A DNA stretch of 64,000 nucleotides from Pseudomonas fluorescens. Lineage in GTDB: Bacteria; Pseudomonadota; Gammaproteobacteria; Pseudomonadales; Pseudomonadaceae. The DNA lies in the NCBI RefSeq assembly GCF_902498195.1, contig NZ_CABVIY010000002.1, positions 992,001 through 1,056,000 on the forward strand. Direction: 5' to 3'. Shown here piece by piece: positions 31,498-39,600 of the stretch. Numbering within the stretch: position 1 is the stretch's first letter; each line of letters begins with the position of its first letter. Below the pieces are notes generated by a model. That model was not told the origin of the DNA. It saw nothing but the letters and a program-made list of their open reading frames with translations, and did not search any database. The position numbers were made by a program, and so were the translations under genes.

Positions 31498-32688
31498 TCA
31501 ATTATCGGACCGCTGCCCCACCAGACTGTCCACCGACGGCACCCGGGTATCGCTTTCCATCTGGGTTTCATGCTCGATCTGGTGACTGAACCGGTCCAGC
31601 GAACCCTTGGCCGGTTGCGCATCGCTGGCAAACACCGGCGGGCTGAGGATATAGGCCCCGAGCAAGCGGCTGAGGGCCGCGAGGCTGTCGATGTGGGTGC
31701 GTTCGTAGCCGTGGGTCGCGTCGCAGCCGAAGGCGAGCAGGGCGGTACGGATGTCATGGCCGGCGGTCACCGCCGAATGGGCATCGCTGAAGTAGTAACG
31801 GAACAGGTCGCGACGTACCGGTAATTCGTTGTCGCTGGCGAGCCGCAGCAGATGCCGCGACAGGTGATAGTCATAAGGCCCTCCGGAGTCTTGCATGGCG
31901 ATGCTCACCGCGTGCTCGCTGGAATGCTGACCGGGGGCGACCGGTGCGATGTCGATGCCGACGAATTCGCTGACGTCCCATGGCAGTGCCGCCGCCGCGC
32001 CGCTGCCGGTTTCCTCGGTGATGGTGAATAACGGGTGGCAGTCGATCAGCAGCTCTTCACCGCTGTCGACGATGGCTTTCAACGCCGCCAGCAGCGCCGC
32101 GACACCGGCCTTGTCGTCGAGGTGACGGGCGCTGATGTGGCCACTTTCGGTGAATTCCGGCAAGGGGTCGAAGGCAACGAAATCACCGACGCTGATGCCC
32201 AGGGAATCGCAATCGGCCCGGGTTGCGCAGTAGGCGTCCAGGCGCAATTCAATGTGATCCCAGCTGATCGGCATTTCATCCACGGCGGTGTTGAAGGCAT
32301 GCCCGGAGGCCATCAACGGCAAGACGCTGCCGCGGATCACGCCGCTGTCGGTGAACAGGCTCACCCGGCTGCCTTCGGCAAAGCGGCTGGACCAACACCC
32401 GACGGGGGCGAGGGTCAGGCGGCCATTGTCCTTGACCGCACGCACCGCTGCGCCAATGGTGTCCAGGTGCGCGGATACGGCGCGATCCGGGCTGTTTTTC
32501 TTGCCCTTGAGGGTGGCGCGAATGGTCCCGCGGCGAGTCATCTCGAACGGAATGCCCAGCTCCTCCAGGCGTTCGGCGACGTAGCGCACGATGGTGTCGG
32601 TGAAGCCGGTGGGGCTGGGAATGGCGAGCATTTCCAGCAGGACTTTTTGCAGGTAGGTCAGGTCGGGTTCGGGATACTTGATGGTCAT
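31498..32688 (-). CDS. M42-family peptidase of the NAGGN osmoprotectant system
   Basis: The 396-residue enzyme is a co-catalytic zinc aminopeptidase: SAHLDTIG, the HLDDKAGVAALLAAL centre, the general-base TITEETGSG, and DAHSAVTAGHDIRTALLAFG with the final ATHGYERTH ligand. It is the third member of the conserved trio with an asparagine-synthase-like amidotransferase and a GNAT/ATP-grasp ligase. Its role may be turnover or trimming of the dipeptide, which is inferred from the cluster. AGGAGT lies five nt before ATG 32688. It is separated from the ligase gene by 155 bp with a degenerate REP pair. Confidence 0.88.
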   Translation of the reverse strand: MTIKYPEPDLTYLQKVLLEMLAIPSPTGFTDTIVRYVAERLEELGIPFEMTRRGTIRATLKGKKNSPDRAVSAHLDTIGAAVRAVKDNGRLTLAPVGCWSSRFAEGSRVSLFTDSGVIRGSVLPLMASGHAFNTAVDEMPISWDHIELRLDAYCATRADCDSLGISVGDFVAFDPLPEFTESGHISARHLDDKAGVAALLAALKAIVDSGEELLIDCHPLFTITEETGSGAAAALPWDVSEFVGIDIAPVAPGQHSSEHAVSIAMQDSGGPYDYHLSRHLLRLASDNELPVRRDLFRYYFSDAHSAVTAGHDIRTALLAFGCDATHGYERTHIDSLAALSRLLGAYILSPPVFASDAQPAKGSLDRFSHQIEHETQMESDTRVPSVDSLVGQRSDN

Positions 32689-32751
32689 GGAAACTCCTGA
32701 TGGGTTGAGCACATCGATGGTTTCGATGAGGGAAATCGGTGTTGTCTGTCA

Positions 32752-32826
32752 GGCCGCTTTCGCGAGCAAGCCCGCTCCCACATTCGAACGCAATCCCCTG
32801 TGGGAGCGGGCTTTCCCGCGTCGGCG
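32752..32826. repeat. Degenerate REPIN, family A
   Basis: The left arm GCTTTCGCGAGCAAGCCCGC is intact; the right arm reads GAGCGGGCTTTCCCGCGTCG, with TTGCTCGCGAA changed to TTTCCCGCGTC. The outer stem is lost. It lies inside the NAGGN gene trio between ligase and peptidase genes. Confidence 0.75.
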
Positions 32827-32843
32827 TCAGTCCAGGCGATAGA

Positions 32844-34595
32844 TCATTTGCAGGTCACCGGCTGACTGTGCGGAAACAACAAATCCACAAACCGCTCAGC
32901 CGTCGGCTGCGGTTCGTGATTGGCCAGCCCGGCCCGTTCGTTAGCTTCGATAAACACATAGTCGGGTCGGTCAGCGGCGCTCACCATCAGGTCGAGGCCG
33001 ACCATGGGAATGTCCAGCGCCCGCGCCGCCCGTACTGCCGCATCGACCAGGGTCGGGTGCAGGATCGCGGTGACGTCCTCGAGAATCCCGCCGGTGTGCA
33101 GGTTGGCCGTACGCCGCACGAGCAGGCGCTCGCCAGCCGGCAGAATGCTGCGGTAATCGTAACCGGCGGCGTGCAAGGTGCGCTCGGTCTCCGCGTCCAG
33201 CGGGATTTTGCTTTCACCGTCGGTGGCCGCCTGTCGCCGGCGGCTCTGGGCTTCGATCAGCGCACTGATCGAGTGCTGGCCATCGCCCACCACCTCGGCC
33301 GGTCGGCGAATGGCGGCGGCGACCACTTCAAAACCGATCACCAGAATCCGCAGGTCGAGCCCTTCGTGGAAGCTTTCCAGCAGCACGCGGCTATCGAATG
33401 GGCGGGCGGCGTCGATGGCTTGCTGCACCTCTTCGATGCTCTGCAAATCCACGGCCACGCCTTGCCCCTGTTCACCGTCCAGCGGCTTGACCACCACCCG
33501 TCGGTGCTCGTCGAGAAAGGCCAGGTTGTCATCGGCGTTGCCCGCCAATTGCTGCGCGGGCAGGTTCAGGCCGGCCGCCTTGAGGGTTTTGTGGGTGAGG
33601 CTTTTGTCCTGGCACAAGGTCATGCTGACCGCGCTGGTCAGGTCGCTGAGCGACTCGCGACAGCGCACCCGGCGTCCGCCATGGCTGAGGGTGAACATGC
33701 CGGCGTCGGCGTCGTCGACGTGCACATCAATGCCACGGCGCAGCGCCTCTTCAACGATGATCCGCGCATAGGGATTGAACTCGGCTTCGGGCCCGGGGCC
33801 GAGGAACAGCGGTTGATTGATGCCGTTCTTGCGTTTGATGGCGAACGTCGAGAGGTTGCGAAAGCCGAGCTTGGCGTAGAGGTTTTTCGCCTGGCGATTA
33901 TCGTGCAGCACCGACAGGTCGAGGTAACTCAGGCCGCGGCTCATGAAGTGCTCGATCAGATGCCGCACCAGCACTTCGCCGACACCCGGCCGCGAACATT
34001 GCGGATCGACCGCCAGGCACCACAGGCTGCTGCCGTTCTCCGGATCGTTGAAGGCCTTGCAGTGATTGAGACCCATCACACTGCCGATGACCGCGCCGCT
34101 GTCTTCGTCCTCGGCCAGCCAGTACACCGGCCCACCCAGGTGACGCGGGGTCAGCAAGGTGGCATCGATGGGCAGCATGCCGCGTGCCTGGTACAGCTGG
34201 TTGATCGCCAGCCAGTCCGTCTCGCTTTGCGCGCGGCGTATGCGAAAGCCGCGAAACACCCGGGTGGCCTGACGGTAATCGCTGAACCACAGGCGCAGGG
34301 TATCGGACGGGTCGAGGAACAACTGGGTCGGCTCCAGCCCCAGCACTTGCTGGGGCGCGGCCACGTACAGCGCAATGTCGCGTTCACCGGGCTGCTCGTT
34401 GAGCAGCTCACGGGCCAGGCAGGCAGCGTCGGCGAAGGTGTGACCAATCAGCAATCGGCCCCAGCCGCAATGCACCGCGATGGGGGCCGCGCCCAGTTCA
34501 CTGCCGTCTTCGGCCAGGCGCGCCTGCAAGCGTTCGTAAGAGGGCGTCTGACCGCGCAGCAAGCGTTGGCTGATGGCCGTAGCGTGAGGTTTCAT
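32844..34595 (-). CDS. ngs: N-acetylglutaminylglutamine synthetase (GNAT plus ATP-grasp)
   Basis: The 583-residue bifunctional protein has an N-terminal GNAT acetyltransferase-like region (about 110-260: WLAVDPQCSRPGVGEVLVRH is the acetyl-CoA pyrophosphate loop) and a C-terminal ATP-grasp ligase (about 300-570: RVVVKPLDGEQGQGVAVDL, ATP-binding; GLDLMVSAADRPDYVFIEAN, metal ligands). It builds N-acetyl-Gln-Gln, the precursor of the osmolyte NAGGN, as shown for Ngs of Sinorhizobium. ATG 34595 lies 3 bp after the stop of asnO, so both are cotranslated; a TTG at 34598 was not chosen. Confidence 0.92.
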   Translation of the reverse strand: MKPHATAISQRLLRGQTPSYERLQARLAEDGSELGAAPIAVHCGWGRLLIGHTFADAACLARELLNEQPGERDIALYVAAPQQVLGLEPTQLFLDPSDTLRLWFSDYRQATRVFRGFRIRRAQSETDWLAINQLYQARGMLPIDATLLTPRHLGGPVYWLAEDEDSGAVIGSVMGLNHCKAFNDPENGSSLWCLAVDPQCSRPGVGEVLVRHLIEHFMSRGLSYLDLSVLHDNRQAKNLYAKLGFRNLSTFAIKRKNGINQPLFLGPGPEAEFNPYARIIVEEALRRGIDVHVDDADAGMFTLSHGGRRVRCRESLSDLTSAVSMTLCQDKSLTHKTLKAAGLNLPAQQLAGNADDNLAFLDEHRRVVVKPLDGEQGQGVAVDLQSIEEVQQAIDAARPFDSRVLLESFHEGLDLRILVIGFEVVAAAIRRPAEVVGDGQHSISALIEAQSRRRQAATDGESKIPLDAETERTLHAAGYDYRSILPAGERLLVRRTANLHTGGILEDVTAILHPTLVDAAVRAARALDIPMVGLDLMVSAADRPDYVFIEANERAGLANHEPQPTAERFVDLLFPHSQPVTCK

Positions 34596-34598
34596 CAA

Positions 34599-36371
34599 TC
34601 AGATTCCTTGTTCACTGAGCCACAGGTTCAGGGCCGCCAGTTGCCACAACTTGGAACCGCGCAACGGGGTCAACTGGCCTTGTGGATCGGTCAGCAAGCG
34701 GTCAAGCATGGCCGGGTTGAACAGGCCGCGATCCTGGCTCGGGTCGAGCAGCAATTCGCGCACCCAGTTCAGCGTCTCGCCTTGCAGATGCTTGAGGCCC
34801 GGCACCGGGAAGTAGCCTTTCTTGCGGTCGATCACTTCGCTGGGGATCACCAGGCGCGCAGCCTCCTTGAGCACCTGTTTGCCACCGTCCGGCAGCTTGA
34901 ACTTGCCGGGCACCCGGGCTGACAACTCCACCAGCCGGTAATCGAGAAACGGCGTGCGTGCTTCCAGGCCCCAGGCCATGGTCATGTTGTCGACGCGTTT
35001 GACCGGGTCGTCCACCAGCATCACCGTGCTGTCCAGGCGCAACGCTTTGTCCACCGCCGCATCGGCCCCTGGCTGTGCGAAATGCGCTTTGACGAAGTCG
35101 CCGGCGGCGTCATTCGCGGTCAGCCATTTCGGCTGCACGGTCGCGGCGTATTCGTCGTAGCTGCGGTCGAAAAACGCCTCGCGGTAGGCCGCGTATGGAT
35201 CGCTGGCACCGTCCACCTGCGGGTACCAGTGGTAACCGGCGAACAGTTCGTCGGCGCCCTGGCCGCTCTGTACCACTTTGCAGTGCCTGGCCACTTCCCG
35301 GGACAACAGGTAGAAGGCGATGCAGTCATGGCTGACCATCGGCTCGCTCATGGCTCGGAATGCGGCGGGCAGCTGTTCGATGATCTCTTTTTCATCGATC
35401 CGCAATTGATGGTGCTCGGTGCCGTAATGTCGGGCGATCAAGTCCGAGTATTGGAATTCATCGCCACGCTCGCCGCCGGCATCCTGGAAACCGATGGAGA
35501 AGGTCGACAGGTTGTCCACGCCGACTTCGCGCAACAGGCCGACGAGCAGGCTCGAATCGACGCCGCCGGACAGCAGCACACCAACGTCGACCGCCGCGCG
35601 CTGACGAATCGCCACCGCGTCACGGGTGCTGTCCAGCACCCGGTCGCGCCAGTCTTCCAGTGTCAGGTTCAACTCGTCGGCATGGGGGCCGTAGGGCAGG
35701 GTCCACCAGGTTTGCTGCTCGGTGCTGCCGTCTGCCTCGACGCGCATCCAGGTCGCGGGTGGCAGTTTCTCGATGCCCGCCAGCAAGGTGCGCGGCGCCG
35801 GGACCACGGCGTGAAAGTTCAGATAATGGTTGAGCGCTACCGGATCGAGGATCGGGTTGATGTCACCGCCCTTGAGCAGCGCTGGCAGCGAAGAGGCGAA
35901 GCGCAGGCGCTGACCGGTGCGCGACAGGTACAGCGGCTTCACGCCGAGACGGTCGCGGGCGATGAACAGGCGCTTGGCATCGCGCTCCCAGATGGCGAAC
36001 GCGAACATGCCGTTGAGCTTGGGCAGCAGCGCTTCGCCCCAGGCATGAAAGCCCTTGAGCAGCACCTCGGTGTCGCCACCGGAATAGAAGGCGTAACCCA
36101 GGTTTTCCAGCTCGGTGCGCAGTTCCGGGTAGTTGTAGATCGCGCCGTTGAAGGCCAGGGACAGACCCAGTTGGTGGTCGATCATAGGCTGTGCCGACTG
36201 ATTCGACAGGTCCATGATTTTCAGGCGCCGATGGCCCAGGGCAATCGGCCCCTGGCTGTGGAAACCCCAGGCGTCTGGGCCGCGTGGCGCCAAGTGGTGG
36301 GTGATTCGTTCAATGGCTGCAAGGTCTGCAGGTTGATCGTCAAAACGTAACTCGCCAGCTAATCCGCACAT
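34599..36371 (-). CDS. asnO: N-acetylglutaminylglutamine amidotransferase (asparagine-synthase type)
   Basis: The 590-residue enzyme has a class-II glutamine amidotransferase domain whose mature N-terminal nucleophile is Cys2 (MCGLAGELRF) and a synthase domain with the PP-loop LLSGGVDSSLLVGLL. It amidates N-acetyl-Gln-Gln to the osmoprotectant NAGGN. ATG 36371 has AAGGAA seven nt upstream and places Cys at position 2, which is needed for activity; the ORF start at 36407 cannot be right. It heads the leftward trio with ngs and the M42 peptidase. Induction by high osmolarity is known for homologues. Confidence 0.93.
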   Translation of the reverse strand: MCGLAGELRFDDQPADLAAIERITHHLAPRGPDAWGFHSQGPIALGHRRLKIMDLSNQSAQPMIDHQLGLSLAFNGAIYNYPELRTELENLGYAFYSGGDTEVLLKGFHAWGEALLPKLNGMFAFAIWERDAKRLFIARDRLGVKPLYLSRTGQRLRFASSLPALLKGGDINPILDPVALNHYLNFHAVVPAPRTLLAGIEKLPPATWMRVEADGSTEQQTWWTLPYGPHADELNLTLEDWRDRVLDSTRDAVAIRQRAAVDVGVLLSGGVDSSLLVGLLREVGVDNLSTFSIGFQDAGGERGDEFQYSDLIARHYGTEHHQLRIDEKEIIEQLPAAFRAMSEPMVSHDCIAFYLLSREVARHCKVVQSGQGADELFAGYHWYPQVDGASDPYAAYREAFFDRSYDEYAATVQPKWLTANDAAGDFVKAHFAQPGADAAVDKALRLDSTVMLVDDPVKRVDNMTMAWGLEARTPFLDYRLVELSARVPGKFKLPDGGKQVLKEAARLVIPSEVIDRKKGYFPVPGLKHLQGETLNWVRELLLDPSQDRGLFNPAMLDRLLTDPQGQLTPLRGSKLWQLAALNLWLSEQGI

Positions 36372-36668
36372 AAATTCCTTACCGGTTTTTCCGTTGGGGA
36401 GGGTCAATCCTTACCGCGCCAAAAACGGCGGGTACTCAGAAACTGACCTGTCACGGTAGTGGGAGTTTTAGATCGATGAGTTATAAGCGGCCGTCGCGGT
36501 GCACGCGGCAGACGAGGCACAGGTGTGCATTGCACGGGCGTTAACTATTGATTTGATGCATGGGAATAGTTGTTGGGAGGCGTGCGCATACGACCGGGTA
36601 TTCGAGTTATTCATTGCCCGAAGCGCTTCATAAACTGAGCGACTCTCAACGCAATAAGGATATTGCTC
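36372..36668. other. Divergent region between asnO and the LRR-NEL gene
   Basis: The 297 bp are AT-richer than the genes around them. They must hold the osmotically controlled promoter of asnO on the minus strand and the promoter of the LRR-NEL gene on the plus strand. I see no hrp box (GGAACC-N15/16-CCAC) and no clear sigma-70 pair. No gene is visible. Confidence 0.5.
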
Positions 36669-39600
36669 ATGCCCTCTGAAACTTCAAAGACCACCCCCGT
36701 GGCGGCGCCATTGACCCCCCAACAGCGACTCGAGGCGGTGTTGGAGCACACCGGCGATCTGGACAAGGCCCAAGTGCTGTTGGCGTCTATTCCAGAATGG
36801 TTGGCCACTGACGATCTGACAGTGGTCCAGGCGCTCAAAACTGCTTTCGAGCAGTCTTTTCTTGCCCAGGGCAAGGTCGCCACGGCACTCGAAGCACTCA
36901 AGCCGCTGGACGAGTTCTGCAATGAACAGATGACCGCCTTCTTCAACAGCAAATGGACGATCGAGTTTGATGTCGAGCGGGACATGCTGGACATCACCAC
37001 TAAAAAGTACGCGTCCACAGGGCTTGGCCCGTTGGGCTCCCTGGCACAGGAAACCACCACCTCACGCAGCCTGCTGCACGCTGCCATGGAAAATTTCACC
37101 GCAGAAGAAGCGAAGGGTGGCGTACCGCTGGTGGAGGCGGTGATACGCATCGACGGGGAGGTTCAAACCGGGGCGGAAACAACTTTCGCACAGTTCGCGA
37201 CGCTTTGCCGTGAGCTCGACCTGGGAGCTCGCTATCAACGCCATATCAGCACGGCGCTGGCGTTGCCGGCAAAGCCGATAACAGGAGCGCCTGTCGATAA
37301 TCGAGCGTCCACCGCTGACATCCGGCGCTTGAAAGTGCTGGATATGCAGGTTGCCCTCCACATCGCCCGCCTCAAGAAAGACATCACCCAACCTGCCTAT
37401 ACGACGTTGCTGAGTGCGCTCGAACAGGATCTTCCTGCGGCGCAAACCAAGGACGCCCTGTTTGATGGCGGCCCGGTGCGTTGGCAAGGCCTGATGATTC
37501 ATGACGTTTGCATCTGTGGGGTGTTGGTATTCACCAAGGCCTCCATCGATACCGCGCCGAAGGCCAGATGCGTGGTTTACATGCCCAATGAACCGCGGCG
37601 CCCGCTGTACGAATATGCCTCGCTGGACGACTTCAAGACCTACCTCACCCTGCATTTGCAAAGCACCAGCTACAGGAAGTCTTTTGTCGAGCAGTACCTG
37701 CATGGCCACGACAAATCCGACTTTTTTACCGCGTTTGATAAAGGCAGGACTTTGGGCACACTCACGGCCGCTCCCGCCGACACCTGCATGGCTGACTTTT
37801 TCTTCAGTACGTTTGTCAGCAAGACTCAACAAGACGCGCGATTCCTCGCTGTCCCGACCGAACAGGTCGATCAGCAACAACGGGAAAAAGCCGTTCAGCT
37901 ATTGGAGAGCGGGGGGCTTCTCCTATTGAACGCGGCGGCTTTATTCGTGCCCGTGGTTGGCCAGCTGATGTTGGTGGCGGCCGCGGTCGACATCGTCAGC
38001 GAGATTTATGAAGGTGTGGCTGACTGGACACGGGGCGAGCGCACCGAGGCGTTGTCCCATTTGCTGAATGTGGTTGAAAGCCTCGCGCAATTGGCAGCAT
38101 TCGCAGCGGGTGGAAAAATCATTACAGCCGTCAACAAAAGCATAAAAGAGCAGACGGCGTTCTTCGACGGATTCGAGGCTGTCACTCGTACGGATGGCAA
38201 AGCCGGATTATGGAAGCCTGACCTTGAGACATACAAACAGACCACGCCGCTGCCAGCCGATGTTCAAGCCGATTCGCAAGGGATCTACCGCCATGCCGGG
38301 CTGGCATCGGTCGTCATGGATGGGGCCGCTTATCGAGTCAGCCGCTCAGCCGAGGGCGCGCCATGGACCCTCAATCATCCCGTGCGAACGGAGGCGTTCC
38401 AGCCGGCCGTCGAACGAAACGTGGAGGGAGGCTGGCGGCATGTGTATGAGCACGCGCACGAGTGGCACGACACGGCGTATGCCTTGGGACGCACGAGCCC
38501 GCGCCTGAGCGATCTGGGCACGGACCTGGATGGATTGGCCGACATCACGGAGCTGTCGACCGACCAGCTGCACTATCTGCATGAGCGCAACCTCAAGCTG
38601 CCGCAGCGGCTGGACGACTGTGTCGAACGGGTGAAAATCGACCGCACCCTCGACGCGATGATCGAGGTCATGGAGTCCGGCGAGTCGGCGAATACGGACT
38701 TCATTCAGGAGCAACTGTATACACTGCCCAGGCTCCCCGGCTGGCCGGCGGAACGCTTCATTGAAGTGCGTGACGCGAATGATCGGGTGGTGTCGCGCTT
38801 TCCCGAGACAGCTGCGCATAACGATGACATCAACAGCGTGCACGTCAGTCAGACGCAACTGGATTCCGGACAACTGCTCGATACGGTCATCAGCGGCCTC
38901 TATCCGACGGAAGTGGAGGCCATGATTGGCCGCACGACCACTGAATCGAAATCGCAGCTGTTGGCAAACAAGATCGGGGCCAGCCTCAAGAGTAATCGCC
39001 AGCCACTGCGCGAGTGGCTCTATAAAACCTATGACGGCACCGCCACCGGTGACGTCTCGACGCTGCGTGAACTTGCCCCTGGCCTGCCCACCCGCGTGTG
39101 CCAGGAACTGCTGGAGCATGCCTCTGGCAGGGATCGCCTGTTTCTGCGTGACCGCAAGCTCCTTGGCATTGATCTGTCCCGGCAGGTTCGGCAGGCGCAG
39201 GCCGCGATCAGGCAGGACCGCGCCCTGACGGGATTGCGCTTCCCTTCATTGGCCAATGCCGACAGCGACAAACTGGCGCTCGGGCTGATGGACCGGGTGC
39301 AAGGCTGGGATGAAGGCTATCGACTCGAACTGCGGCAGGGATCGACGACCGGCGCCTTGCTTGACAGTGTGGGGGAAGCCGAAGCGCCGTCACATGGGGT
39401 CATCGTCAAGACGAGTTCTGGCTATCAGGTCACCCAAAGGAAGGGCAATGTGTCTTCCACGCTGACGAGCAACTCGCTGCTTCAATCGATCATTGATGCA
39501 TTGCCGGCCACCCAGCGTACCGGCCTGGGAATCACGGGCGACGACACGCTGGATGTGCCGATGCTACGAGCACGGCTGTCAAGGGCCGCCGCTGGCGATC

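Noticed and set aside
32739..34922. 727-codon ORF antisense to ngs
   Set aside because: Shadow of the GNAT/ATP-grasp gene; its first part is translated REP sequence and there is no family motif.
35082..36350. 422-codon ORF antisense to asnO
   Set aside because: No motif; overlaps a gene with an intact catalytic N-terminal Cys and PP-loop.
36663..36665. TTG as start of the LRR-NEL gene
   Set aside because: The AAGGA ribosome site ends 2 nt before it, too close; ATG 36669 has correct spacing.
36372..36668. hrp box for a type III effector promoter
   Set aside because: No GGAACC or CCAC pair at the right spacing is present in the divergent region.
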